Assembly (NCBI GenBank): GCA_035310145.1
Contig: DATGEL010000042.1
Span: 1-64,000 of the forward strand
Source: Dehalococcoidia bacterium
Lineage (GTDB): Bacteria; Chloroflexota; Dehalococcoidia; CAUJGQ01
DNA: 64,000 nucleotides
Reading direction: 5' to 3'
Part shown: positions 10,962 to 22,649 of the stretch, in pieces
How positions within the stretch are numbered: position 1 is the first letter of the stretch
How the letters are laid out: every line of letters begins with the position of its first letter
Program-made: the position numbers and the translations under genes
The notes under the pieces: model-generated
Told to the model about the DNA's origin: nothing
Database searches by the model: none
The model's input: the letters and a program-made list of their open reading frames with translations, nothing else

Positions 10962-11468
10962 CTAGGCGCGACGGAAGCTGCCAGCCCGCGGCCGCCGCCC
11001 GCAGGCCAGCCGCATGGGCCAGAACCAGAGCGCCGCGGTGATCAGGTCGAGCGCGGCAGCGCGCGGCGCCACCAGCAGCAGGTTAAGCGGCGGCCCCAGC
11101 CCCTCGCCAGCGGCCGAGGCGGCGCCCGCATGGATGAACGTATAGAGAATACTGCACATCCCCGTGATGGCGATCGCCGTCAGGAAACGCCCGCGCGCCG
11201 GGCTGGCCTCCACCAGCGCCGCCAGCGCAGCCACGGGCAGCAGCGCCAGGAGTGAAGCGCCCAGCGGCTCGCCCCCGGCCAGGCCGATCGTCAGGCCGGC
11301 GATTGGGATCAGCGCCAACACTTCCTGGCGGCCGCGAATCACGCCCCAGCAGCAGAGCCAGACCACGGGCAGATCGGCGTGCACGCCGAAGAATACCAGC
11401 GACGGCGCCGCGCCGATCTGCAGCAGCGCAACGAGCAGCGTCAGCGGCGCCGCCGCGTACCAGATCAC
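10962..11468 (-). CDS. mreD: rod shape-determining protein MreD
   Basis: A 168-residue hydrophobic protein with about five membrane helices and little sequence conservation, typical of MreD. The GTG start at 11468 overlaps the mreC stop by 4 bases (GTGA). The identity rests chiefly on size, hydrophobicity and the position between mreC and the PBP2 gene. MreD is thought to connect MreC with the SEDS/PBP enzymes in the membrane. Confidence 0.85.
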   Translation of the reverse strand: MIWYAAAPLTLLVALLQIGAAPSLVFFGVHADLPVVWLCCWGVIRGRQEVLALIPIAGLTIGLAGGEPLGASLLALLPVAALAALVEASPARGRFLTAIAITGMCSILYTFIHAGAASAAGEGLGPPLNLLLVAPRAAALDLITAALWFWPMRLACGRRPRAGSFRRA

Positions 11469-12295
11469 TGGCCCGCGTCCACGCGCGAAGGTACGAAGCT
11501 CGTCATCACCAGTACACTCTCCAGCGTGCCCGGCCGCACCGCCGGCTCGACTTCAATCGTCTCCTGCACGTCCAGCGGCTTGCCCAGGACTTTGGTCACG
11601 CGGCCGATCAGCAGCCCTTTGGGATAGTTGCCGCCGAGGCCGGAGGTAATCACGGTGTCGTCGGGCTTCACGTCGGTGCCCTCGGCCACGAACTGCAGTT
11701 GCAGCTTATGGCCGAGTTGGCCACTGATCGTGCCCATCGCCCGTGTCTCCTGCACCATGCCGTTGACGTCGCTGTCGGGGTCGGTGATCAGCCGCACCCA
11801 GGCAGAGCCGGCGAGCGCACGGTAGACGGTGCCGATCAGCGCCCCGTCCTTGCCGACGACGACCATGCCGCTCTTCACGCCGTCGCCGGTGCCCTTGTCG
11901 ATCAGCACGGCGTCGCGCACGTTGCTGGGGTCGCGCGCGATCACGCCGGCGAGGGTGAAGTCCTGGTTGGGGAAGAGCTGCGTAGTACCGTTCAGGTCGT
12001 TGACCTGCTGCTGCTGCGCCTGCTGCTCGCGCAACTGGCTGAGCTGCGTGCTCAGCCGTTGATTCTGGTCGCGCAGATCCTGGTTCTCTTTGCGCAGCGA
12101 GCCGTAGTCGCCCACATTGGTGACGAAGTCCGCGACGGGCGCCGTCAGCGCGTGAATGCCGCCGGCGATCGGGTCGAGGACGCGGGCGGCGACGTTCACC
12201 ACCGGGTTCGCCCCGCCGGCGCGCGCGAGCCCCAGCGCCGCCAGCGCCAGCAGCAACATCGAGAGCGTCCACGTCAGCGGGCGTGAAAGCGACAT
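11465..12295 (-). CDS. mreC: rod shape-determining protein MreC
   Basis: A 276-residue bitopic protein. One N-terminal membrane helix (residues 8-28) and a coiled coil rich in Gln/Leu (about 75-105, ending in EQQAQQQQ) are followed by the beta-barrel MreC domain with the conserved segments AVLIDKGTGDGVKSGM and VITSGLGGNYPKGLLIG. MreC organises PBP2 and RodA along the MreB track. It starts with ATG, lies 127 bases after mreB, and overlaps mreD by 4 bases. Confidence 0.94.
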   Translation of the reverse strand: MSLSRPLTWTLSMLLLALAALGLARAGGANPVVNVAARVLDPIAGGIHALTAPVADFVTNVGDYGSLRKENQDLRDQNQRLSTQLSQLREQQAQQQQVNDLNGTTQLFPNQDFTLAGVIARDPSNVRDAVLIDKGTGDGVKSGMVVVGKDGALIGTVYRALAGSAWVRLITDPDSDVNGMVQETRAMGTISGQLGHKLQLQFVAEGTDVKPDDTVITSGLGGNYPKGLLIGRVTKVLGKPLDVQETIEVEPAVRPGTLESVLVMTSFVPSRVDAGQ

Positions 12296-12422
12296 CAGAC
12301 GCAGCCCACCGCTACCGGTACCAGAACGTCAGGCGGTATGTCGCCAGGCTTTGGCCGCGCTCGTGCGGGAACGACCCGCCGCGGCGCGCTCGCAACCTGT
12401 CCGCATCTCATCGCGGCGAGGC

Positions 12423-13487
12423 TCATCGCGGTGGCCTCCGCTGCGCCAGCCGCGCCTGCACTTTGGCCAGCATCGCGGTCTCTTCCAACACGTCGCCGGT
12501 GCCCCGCACCACGCAGGTGAGCGGATCCTCCGCGACGTAGACGGGGAAGCGCGTCTCCTGTGAGAGGCGCCGGTCGAGGCCGCGCAGCAGGGCGCCGCCG
12601 CCGGCCAGGGCTATGCCGTGCGCCATCAGGTCGGCGATCAGTTCAGGCGGCGTGATCTCGATCGTGGAGCGCACCGCGTCCACGATCGCGTTGATCGAAC
12701 CGGAGAGCGCATCACGGATCTCGACGCTGCTCACGTCGACGGACTTGGGCAGGCCGGTGGCGAGGTCACGGCCGCGGATCTGCACCTGCACTTCCGGCTC
12801 GAGCGGATAGGCCGAGCCGGCGTGGACCTTGATATCTTCGGCGGTGCGTTCGCCGATCAAGAGGTTATGCACCTGGCGGGCGTAGGCGATGATGTCCTGG
12901 TCCATCTCGTCGCCGGCGGTGCGGATCGAGGTGCTGACGACGATGCCGCCGAGCGCGATTACCGCGACTTCGGTCGTGCCGCCGCCGATGTCCACGATCA
13001 TGGTGCCGCTGGCCTCCATGATCGGCAGGCCGGCGCCGATCGCCGCCGCCATCGGTTCCTCGATCAGATAGGCCGCGCGGGCGCCTGCGTTCAAGGCGGC
13101 ATCATGCACGGCGCGCTTCTCGACCTCGGTCACGCCGCTCGGAATGCCGACGACCACGCGCGGGCGGGGGAAGCCAAAGCCGAAGCGCTCATGCACGGAG
13201 CGGATGAAGTGCTGCAGCATCTTCTCCGTGACCTCGAAGTCCGAGATCACGCCGTCCTTGAGCGGCCGCACGGCGACGATGTTGGCGGGCGTGCGGCCCA
13301 CCATGCGTTTCGCCTCGGCGCCGATCGCCAGAATCCGCTTCGTGCCCCGGTCGATGGCCACGACCGACGGTTCGTCGATAACGATGCCTTTCCCCTTCAC
13401 CATTACGAGCGTATTTGCAGTACCCAGGTCGATGCCGACATCGTGCGAGAACAGCCCGAAGAGCGTCGACAGGGGGTTAAAAGCCAA
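12423..13487 (-). CDS. mreB: rod shape-determining actin homologue MreB
   Basis: A 354-residue actin-fold ATPase forming filaments that guide lateral wall synthesis. The phosphate-1 loop VGIDLGTANT and phosphate-2 region MIVDIGGGTTEVAVI are intact, as is the adenosine motif LAGGGALLRGL. I place the start at TTG 13487 (reading AFNPLSTLFG), with GGGAG at 13497-13501. The open frame extends 18 codons further to 13541, but those residues are Arg-rich and unlike MreB. First gene of the shape operon. The leader to 13541 holds no recognised promoter. Confidence 0.93.
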   Translation of the reverse strand: MAFNPLSTLFGLFSHDVGIDLGTANTLVMVKGKGIVIDEPSVVAIDRGTKRILAIGAEAKRMVGRTPANIVAVRPLKDGVISDFEVTEKMLQHFIRSVHERFGFGFPRPRVVVGIPSGVTEVEKRAVHDAALNAGARAAYLIEEPMAAAIGAGLPIMEASGTMIVDIGGGTTEVAVIALGGIVVSTSIRTAGDEMDQDIIAYARQVHNLLIGERTAEDIKVHAGSAYPLEPEVQVQIRGRDLATGLPKSVDVSSVEIRDALSGSINAIVDAVRSTIEITPPELIADLMAHGIALAGGGALLRGLDRRLSQETRFPVYVAEDPLTCVVRGTGDVLEETAMLAKVQARLAQRRPPR

Positions 13488-13680
13488 TGGCTGCGACTCC
13501 CTTCGTCGGCCGCGCGGACGGGGCCGGCCGGCGCGGCGCACGGCCCGTTGAGTATATCCCAGCCAGATCGAGGGGCAAAGGCCGCGCCACAGGCCGGAAA
13601 CTTAGCGCTTCGGATGAGATTGAAAGTCTATCGAAGCAGCAAACAGCCCGCTGGAGAGGTGCCAGGGCCAGAGGACTGCG

Positions 13681-16241
<2,561 letters not shown>

Positions 16242-16253
<12 letters not shown>

Positions 16254-16325
16254 GAAATGGAGAGGGGGAAGCTGTGGAATGGAGCTGTGGAATGGAGAGC
16301 GGGAAGCTGTGGAATGGAGAGGGGG
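16242..16325. repeat. palindrome plus short direct repeats upstream of the GNAT gene
   Basis: CCCCCTCTCCAT (16242-16253) and ATGGAGAGGGGG (16257-16268) form a perfect 12-bp stem with loop GAA. To its right the arm is repeated with the linker GAAGCTGTGGAAT: units begin at 16259, 16281 (shortened), 16294 and 16316. The direct repeats look like slippage or insertion duplication of one palindromic element. Confidence 0.8.
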
Positions 16326-16350
16326 ATTTCGAGGTGTGCGATTCAGTCGC

Positions 16351-17475
16351 TCAGCGGTAGCGGCGGAAGAGGCGGCCCCATTCGGTATCGCGCATTTGGG
16401 TGGCCCGGCGGCGGCCGATGAACGGGTACCAGAAGCCGTTGTGGTAGAGGTTCGAGGCGACGAACGACCACGGCGCAATGCGCGAGCGCAGCAGCGCGTG
16501 CTCGAAGCGCTTGAGCGGACCCCAGTAGATCAGCTTCTGGCCGCGGCTGGCGAAGGTGTCTTCGCTGCGGCTGAAGCCGAAGTCGATGCCGCTGATGTCG
16601 AGGCCGACGATCTCGATCTGCTCGGGGTCGCCCACGCCGAGGCCGCGCTCGTGCGCCAGGCGGATGAAGGGCAACGAGAGCGGCGCGAAGCCCTGCAGCT
16701 TCGCCGACACGGCATCGACGGCGACCAGGTCGCTGCCGGCGATCAGCAGGTTCTTGACGTGCGGGCGCATGGCGCGGGGGCCGGGGCCGTCGCCGGCGAT
16801 CGTGCCGTCCATCACCGCGAAGACGCCGGCGTGGATCTCCTGCTGAATCGCCAGCAGGTCGACCAGCGTCTCGTGGATCTGCGCGTGCGCCCAGTGGCGG
16901 TTGTTGTCCAGCAGCCCACCGAAGCCGTTCTTCATCGCACCGGTGATCGTGGTGAAGACGTGTGTCTTCAGCGTGGGCAGATGCACGACGTTCTTGCCGA
17001 ACAGGATTTCGGGAATCTCGATGCCGTCGGGGAAGATGCGGTCCAGCGCCAGGAGCTCGGCCTTCGGCGCGTAGCGCACCCGCTTCGTGCCGGCGTCGGT
17101 GACGTGCACGCTGGGCACGCACTGGCGCCGCAAGACGCCGAGGTGCTTGTTGCGCCGCTCGCCCTCGTGCGAATCGACCACGACGGTGCCGTTCTGCACA
17201 GCGACGAGGTCGCGGTAGCCGGCGCCGCGCAGGCCGCGGATCGCGCCGTCGAGCTGCCACGGGCTGGTGGAGCAGGCGGGATAGTAGCGCTGCCAGGAGA
17301 TGTTGACCTTGAGCGCGGTGGGCGCGGCGGGGTCAAGCGCCTCGCGCACGCCGGCCAGTTCCATCAGCCGGGCGATGTCGGGCAGCACGGTGTGGGCGCT
17401 GGTGTAGAGCACGGCGACACGGCCGGCCAGCGGCCGTGACCCGGTGCCCTCGCGCGGCTGGGTCTGCGCTTGCAT
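16351..17475 (-). CDS. DUF362 domain-containing protein
   Basis: A 374-residue protein with the DUF362 fold (VAVLYTSAHTVLPDIARLMELAG at the start, then VNISWQ, LPTLKTHVFTTITGAMKNGFGG and AVMDGTIAGDGPG). The KTH...TGAMKN...G pattern is the conserved core of the family. Functions are largely unknown; some members carry added 4Fe-4S ferredoxin domains, absent here. I see no signal peptide. The ATG at 17475 is chosen as the first in frame. The gene lies 97 bases upstream (in transcription) of the GNAT gene, across the repeat cluster. Confidence 0.85.
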   Translation of the reverse strand: MQAQTQPREGTGSRPLAGRVAVLYTSAHTVLPDIARLMELAGVREALDPAAPTALKVNISWQRYYPACSTSPWQLDGAIRGLRGAGYRDLVAVQNGTVVVDSHEGERRNKHLGVLRRQCVPSVHVTDAGTKRVRYAPKAELLALDRIFPDGIEIPEILFGKNVVHLPTLKTHVFTTITGAMKNGFGGLLDNNRHWAHAQIHETLVDLLAIQQEIHAGVFAVMDGTIAGDGPGPRAMRPHVKNLLIAGSDLVAVDAVSAKLQGFAPLSLPFIRLAHERGLGVGDPEQIEIVGLDISGIDFGFSRSEDTFASRGQKLIYWGPLKRFEHALLRSRIAPWSFVASNLYHNGFWYPFIGRRRATQMRDTEWGRLFRRYR

Positions 17476-17545
17476 GAGCGATCCTTGCGGCTGACACTGC
17501 GAGGTGTTCCGCCTTCAGTGTACTCTGCCGACCCCGAACCACCGC

Positions 17546-18257
17546 TCAGTCGCGCGGGCCGAGCACGTCGTCAAGCGCGAGCACGAGCTGGGGAAAGGCG
17601 AGGGGCGAGAGCGTGCCGCCTTCAACGAGCTCAGTCTTCGTGTAGCGCCCATCCTTACAGATGGTTTCAAAACCGGCTCGGGTTCCCGCTTGCAGAGATG
17701 CGATCGAACGTGAACGCCGGTTTTGAAACCATGTCTTAGGCTCGCGGTAGACGAGCAGCCCATCGCCCTGCAGATCCCCGATCCAGACCTCGACGGTACC
17801 GGCGGCGGCGTAGCGCGGCAGCTTCTGATCGCGGTCGATCGCCAGCGAGCTGTCCGCGACTTCGACCAGCAGCACATCCGCCGGGCCCGGCAGAGCATCC
17901 TCGTAGACGTCATCACGATGGCGCAACAGCAGCAGGTTGGGCTCCGGCTCCGAGCCGTCGTGCATGCCGAAACGAGCCCTGTGCCCGCACAACCGCCGCT
18001 CCGTGAAGCCTGCCGCCAAATACGTTCGCCAGACGGCCCACACCGGCCTGATGCTTCTTGCCGATGGGCGACGTGCAGAGGATCTCTCCTTCCCAGAGTT
18101 CAAGGCGCTCGTCCTCGCCCAGGATGCCGGCCTCGATCGTGCGCTCGTATTCGTCGAGCGTGAGCAGCCGTCGCTCAAACTCTCTCGCGACTATCGCCTT
18201 GCCCCTTCGCCGTCCCGCACCGTTCGCTGCGCCACTTCCAGCGTGGCACTCTCCCAA
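17546..18257 (-). pseudogene. Uma2 family endonuclease, frameshifted and carrying a palindromic insertion
   Basis: Uma2 proteins have a PD-(D/E)XK nuclease fold and are abundant in Chloroflexota and Cyanobacteria. The N-terminal half (LTLDEYERTIEAGILGEDERLELWEGEI, split here only for reference to the fold) lies in one frame. The C-terminal half, from HDGSEPEPNLLLLRHRDD through VLLVEVADSSLAIDRDQKL to the end, lies in another. The shift falls near 17963-17967, where one extra base relative to an expected CGG-CTG-CAC-GAC reading breaks the frame. A second event, an 81-bp palindromic insert at 17654-17738, is in frame and separates REPK from DGRYTKTELVEGG. It is probably non-functional unless the extra base is a sequencing error. 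Confidence 0.82.
17658..17734. mobile_element. 77-bp MITE-like palindromic element with CTTA duplication
   Basis: A perfect 17-bp inverted repeat (ATGGTTTCAAAACCGGC 17661-17677 and its complement 17716-17732) encloses a 38-base centre. CTTA occurs directly on both sides (17654-17657 and 17735-17738), consistent with a target-site duplication. Element plus one CTTA is 81 bp, 27 codons, and deleting it restores an uninterrupted Uma2 reading REP-K-DGRYTKTE. No transposase is encoded. The element was probably mobilised in trans. Confidence 0.8.
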
Positions 18258-18273
18258 ATGACGTACATGAAAA

Positions 18274-21077
18274 TCAGGTGGTCGCGGAGTGGGCGCCTTG
18301 CCGGGGCTCCACGGCCAGCGCCAGCGCCTCGGCCACGGCCTGGCTCTCGCTCAGCCCACGACCCTCTTGCCATGCCTGCTCAAATGCGGCGTCGCCCAGA
18401 TCCGCTCGGGCCGCCAGCAACGTCCGCTCGGTGTCTGTTTTGTACTGGGGTTGAACCGACGTCTCGTTTGCCTCCTCCAGCACCGCGGCGGCGCCGATGA
18501 GCCGCACTGCCGCCTGGAGATCGCCGTGCGCGGCAGCACAAAGCCCGAACGCGTGGAGTACCGACACCGTACCCCCGGGCATGCGGCGCTCCCAGAACAG
18601 CCGCAGTGCAGCGGCCAGATATTCCTCCGCCCGCTGCAGGTCGCCCTGCTGCAGGGCAGCGCGCCCCGCCAGCTCGAGCCCGTTCGGCAGGAAGAGGCGC
18701 ATACCCGATGCCCGGCTCGCTATACCCGACGCCCGACTCGCTGCTGCCGATCGTTCCGCCAGCGTCAGCGCCTCCGCCATGTCGCCGCGCTCGAAGGCGA
18801 TCAGCGCAAGGAAATAGAGAGGCCGGGTCGGCGCCCACGGATCGCCGAGCTCGTTGAAGATCGCGAGGGCTTCCTCGAACAATGGTCTGGCGGCCTCCGG
18901 GTCACCCTCAGCCTGCAGGGCCACCGCCAGCGCAATCAGCGCGACACCAAGGCTCCATTGGTCGTGGCCGGAACGCAGGAAAGCAACGCTCTCTCCGGCC
19001 AGCATGCGGGCGGCAGCCGGATCGATGCGGCTCAGTGCAGTCGAGTGACGTATCTGGGCAAGAGCGCACCGCCGGCTGTCTCCCAACTCGCGCCAAATGG
19101 CCGCGCTCTCGGCGCACCGAGCGGCAGCGGTTTGGAATAAGTCAAACGGGAGGGCGACCATGCCCGCGGTGAGCAGCGCGCGGGCGCGCGCCGCGGTGTG
19201 TCCGGCGGCGGCCGGCAGGGCCATCAACGCCTCAATCTCGCGCAGATCCTCTCGCCTGGCGTCGAACTGGAACCAGAACACCAGAGCGCCGACGAGGTTC
19301 AGCGCCGGCTCGATCTCGCCTTGATCGCGCAGCCAGCGCAGCGCCGCCCACAGGTTGTCGCGGTCGGCCCCCAGCCGCGCCAACCACGCGGTGCGCCCCC
19401 GCCCCATCATCCCCTGCTCCGAGGACTCAGCCAGCGTCAGCATCGCCCGCGCATGGCGGCCACGCACCGCCGCCTCCTCACCGCTCGCCACCAGCTGTTC
19501 CAGCGCGAACTCACGAATCGTCTCCAACATCGCGAAGCGTGGCTCGCCTTCCACCGCCGGCCGTGCCTGGATCAGGCTATGCTCCGCCAGCGTCGCGATC
19601 CCCTCCAGCACATCCGTACCCCTGCCGTCCTCGTCTGCGCCAACCGTCTCCGCCGCGCTCAACTCGAAACCACCGACGAACACGCCGAGTCGGCGGAAGA
19701 GCACCTGTTCGGCGGGCGCAAGCAGGGCATAGCTCCAGGCGATGGTGGCGCGCAGCGTCTGCTGCCGCGCCGGCAGCGTACGGACTCCGCCGGTCAGCAC
19801 CGGCAAGCGCTGGTCCAGCCGCGAAAGCAGCGCGGCCGGCGGCAACACCCGTACCCGCGTGGCCGCCAGCTCGATCGCCAGCGGCAGGCCGTCCAGCCGG
19901 GTGCAGATAGCCGCCACGCTGGCGGCGTTCTCCGCGCTCAGCGCGAAGGCGGGCCGCAGCGCCTGGGCGCGCTGCACGAACAGGCCGACCGCCGGGTTCG
20001 GCTGCAGGGCCGCCAGCGACGCCTGGTCGGCGTCGGGCAGCGGCAAGGGGGCGACCGGATCCTCCCATTCACCGGAGATGCGCAGCGGCGCCCGGCTCGT
20101 CACCAGCACGGACACCGTAGGGATTGCCTGCAGCAGCGCGCCGACAAACTCCGCGGCGGGGAGCAGATGCTCGTAGTTGTCCAACACGAGCAGCAGCCGC
20201 TTGTCGCGCAGGAAGCGCACGACACTCTCGCGGGCCGGCACCTCCGGCAGGCTCTGCACCCCGAGGACCTGCGCGACCGCGGGGGGCACGAGCGTCGGCT
20301 CGTGCAGCGGCGCCAGGTCGACGAAGAAGACGCCGTCGGGGAAGGCATCCAGCAGCTCGGCCGCCACCTGCAACGCCAGGCGCGTCTTGCCGGTGCCGCC
20401 GGGGCCGGTCAGGGTGACCAGCCGGTGCTGATCGAGCAGCACCACAAGCGCAGCCAGTTCACCTTCGCGCCCGATGAAACTGGTGAGCTGGAGCGGCAGG
20501 TTGTGAATGTGGGCGTCCAGTGTCTTCAGCGGCGGGAAGGCGTTGGGCAAGCCGGTGGCGTCGAGCTGGAAGATCCGCTCCGGCTCGCTGAGGTCGCGCA
20601 GGCGGTGGCGGCCCAGCTCGCGCAGGCTCGCGCCGGGCGGCAGCGCCTCCCGCACGAGCTGGGCTGTCGCCTCGGAGAGCAAGACCTGGCCGCCGTGGCC
20701 GGCGCCGCGAATGCGGGCACAGCGGTTCACGGCGCTGCCGTAGTAGTCGCCCTCTCTGAGGTCGGCCTCGCCGGTGTGCAGCGCCATGCGCACCCGCAGC
20801 GGCCCGACCGCCCCCCAGTCCTCGGCCTGAAGCGCCCCTGCCCCGCCAGCGCCGCGGCCACGGCAGCCGAGGCGCGCACGAACACGGCGAACAGCGAGTC
20901 GCCCTCGCCGCGCGGGCGTACCACCACGCCGTCGTGCCGCGCGAAGATCTCGGTGAGCAGGGCGTCGTGGCGGGCCATCACGCCGCGCATCGTTTGAGGA
21001 TGCTGCTCCCACAGCCGCGTCGAGCCCTCGACGTCGGTAAACAGAAACGTGATCGTGCCGGTGGGCAGCTCGGCCAT
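18274..21077 (-). pseudogene. adenylate/guanylate cyclase - NB-ARC ATPase - TPR regulator, frameshifted
   Basis: Read through one frameshift, this is a protein of about 930 residues. It begins with a class III nucleotide cyclase domain (start ATG 21077: TGTITFLFTDVEGSTRLWEQ, then GVVVRPRGEGDSLFAVF), followed by an AfsR-like P-loop ATPase (LTGPGGTGKTRLAL, hhhDNYEHLL, LVTSRAPLRI) and a helical TPR-like C-terminus. The cyclase N-terminus and the rest (LQAEDWGAVGPLRVRMALHTGEA onwards) are in different frames. The change falls in a G run at about 20835-20842, where one base seems missing. Such proteins are common signalling regulators in Chloroflexota. A homopolymer sequencing error, a real loss of function, or frameshifting are all possible. 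Confidence 0.82.
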
Positions 21078-21319
21078 GGCGCGGCCTCGAGGCGCACGTC
21101 TGAAAGATGCGCCCCATTCTAGCAAGGTGGCAAGGCCGGCTCAGGGCCGAGCGTGGCAGTGAACTGGGCGCTCGACGGAACGATGGTCTGCGGCACGGCA
21201 ACTCAATGCCACACTTGAAGGGATGGCGTCGGCGCTCCCGCCTCGTGCTCTCGCTTGACAGGCGCTTCGCCGGCAGTTAGAACGTTTGTACTACGGCCGA
21301 AAAAGGGCGGAGACCGGCA

Positions 21320-21520
21320 ATGACCAATCCACCGACCGTAACCGCAAATTACTTCCCCTTCATCAGTTTTCAGGACGCGCCCGCCGCGATCGACTGGCTC
21401 TGCCGCGCCTTCACCGTGGGCGACCCCGAAGGCAACCTCTGGAGCATCGGCAACTACCTGCCGCACGCCTCAGCCGCGGCGCGAGCCCGTGCTGGGAACA
21501 TAATCGGAGGAAGACCATGA
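21320..21520 (+). pseudogene. internally deleted VOC/glyoxalase remnant
   Basis: A 66-residue frame that starts as a VOC protein (NYFPFISFQDAPAAIDWLCRAF) and jumps directly to the C-terminal end of the same fold (TVGDPEGNLWSIGNYLP). The middle 80 or so residues normally found between these segments are missing, so the fold cannot form. It precedes an intact VOC gene whose start (21517) overlaps its end. This looks like a deleted tandem paralogue. Confidence 0.65.
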
Positions 21521-21948
21521 ACGCGACGCAAACGCACACCGGCGTGCGCCGGGTGACGGCTTATCTCTGCGCCAAGGGCGCGGCCGAGGCAATTCAGTTC
21601 TACACGCGGGCCTTCGGCGCCACGGAACGGTACCGGCTGGAGATGCCGGACGGACGCATCGGCCACGCCGAGATCGTGATCGGCGACACGCTGCTGATGC
21701 TTTCCGACGAGGCGCCGGAGCTTGGCGTTTTCAGTCCGCGCAGCCTGGGCGGCAACTCGACCTCGTTCGTGTTCGACGTGGACGACGCCGACGCGGCCTT
21801 CCAGCGGGCGCTGGACGCGGGCGCGACGGTCGAGCGTCCGCTCCAAGATGAGCCCTACGGCCGCGGCGGCTGGGTGGTCGATCCGTTCGGCCACCGCTGG
21901 AGCATCATGACGCCCAACCCGGACTTCGAGCCGGTACAGATGAAGTAA
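21517..21948 (+). CDS. VOC family protein (PhnB/glyoxalase-like)
   Basis: A 143-residue protein with two beta-alpha-beta-beta-beta modules of the vicinal oxygen chelate fold: VTAYLCAKGAAEAIQFYTRAFGA, HAEIVIGDTLLMLSDE, then FVFDVDDADAAFQRALDAGA and a closing WVVDPFGHRWSIM. Members include glyoxalases, dioxygenases and resistance proteins; the PhnB-type lack a defined substrate. The ATG at 21517 is preceded by CGGAGG at 21505-21510, 6 bases upstream, which fixes the start. It is probably cotranscribed with the YjbR-type gene 37 bases downstream. Confidence 0.88.
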   Translation: MNATQTHTGVRRVTAYLCAKGAAEAIQFYTRAFGATERYRLEMPDGRIGHAEIVIGDTLLMLSDEAPELGVFSPRSLGGNSTSFVFDVDDADAAFQRALDAGATVERPLQDEPYGRGGWVVDPFGHRWSIMTPNPDFEPVQMK

Positions 21949-21985
21949 GCTCACTCCCCGCCCAGGCGCCGTAAGGATGACCCCA

Positions 21986-22348
21986 ATGCCGATCGAACCG
22001 CTGGCCGAGCTGCGCACGATCTGCCTCGCCCTGCCCGAGGCGACGGAGAAACTGACCTGGGAAGAGACGCCGACGTTCCGCGTGCGGGAGAAGATCTTCG
22101 CCATGCAGGCCGGCGGCGACGGTCGCCCCTCGCTCTGGTGCAAGGCGCCGCCCGGCGCACAGCAGATCCTCGTCGGCGCCGATCCGACACGCTTCTTCGT
22201 GCCGCCGTACGTCGGGCGCAACGGCTGGATCGGCGTGCACCTGGACGTAGGGCCGGACTGGGAGGAGATCGCCGGCTTCGTGCTTGAAAGCTACCGCATG
22301 ACCGCGCCCAGGCGGCTGACAAAGCTGCTTCCAGCCCCGTCGGCCTGA
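21986..22348 (+). CDS. MmcQ/YjbR family DNA-binding protein
   Basis: A 120-residue protein of the MmcQ/YjbR (CyaY-like double-wing) family: LRTICLALPEATEKLTWEE, FRVREKIFAM, then VPPYVGRNGWIGVHLD and the Trp/Glu motif DWEEIAGFVLESYRMTAPRRL. Its cellular role is not established. I prefer the ATG at 21986 because AAGGA (21973-21977) would sit 8 bases upstream. An ATG at 21977 overlaps that same site and would add three residues. The stop lies at the base of the hairpin 22343-22362. Confidence 0.85.
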   Translation: MPIEPLAELRTICLALPEATEKLTWEETPTFRVREKIFAMQAGGDGRPSLWCKAPPGAQQILVGADPTRFFVPPYVGRNGWIGVHLDVGPDWEEIAGFVLESYRMTAPRRLTKLLPAPSA

Positions 22349-22362
22349 TCACTCGATCAGGC
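22343..22362. terminator. hairpin at the end of the YjbR-type gene
   Basis: GCCTGATC (22343-22350) and GATCAGGC (22355-22362) form a perfect 8-bp stem with loop ACTC, overlapping the TGA stop. No T-run follows. The rest of the gap to 22649 holds no gene that I can support. Confidence 0.45.
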
Positions 22363-22547
22363 TGAGCCAGCACGCGATACACCGGCGCCGCGATTCGCCC
22401 GGTTGGGCCAATCGCGGCGCAGCGCTTGCCCGGCTTCTCCGCGGTCGCTGCTCCCCGATGTGCGCGTAGATTCCCTTCGCCTCCCGAAGCCGCGGCCCGT
22501 GAAGCCAATCACGCGCGCTCCAGCCGTGCGGCCGGCGCCGCCGTCTC

Positions 22548-22583
22548 CCTACGCCCAACGCCCTGCGCCCTATCCCCTATACT
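22548..22583 (+). promoter_or_regulatory. heptamer repeat and -10 box upstream of the cysteinyl-tRNA synthetase-type gene
   Basis: CCCTACG-type heptamers run at 22548-22574 (CCCTACG, CCCAACG, CCCTGCG, CCCTA). They are followed at 22578-22583 by TATACT, a good -10 box 67 bases before the gene start. The inverted counterpart GGGCGTA occurs at the gene's 3' end (23847-23867). Confidence 0.4.
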
Positions 22584-22649
22584 GTTCCGTGTTGGTTTCA
22601 ACAGCCCGCTCCGCGGTCTGGCACATCCCCGATTCCCTAAGGCAGAGGC

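Noticed and set aside
13488-13541. N-terminal extension of MreB to the ATG at 13541
   Set aside because: The 18 extra residues are Arg-rich and unlike MreB; a TTG at 13487 with GGGAG upstream fits better.
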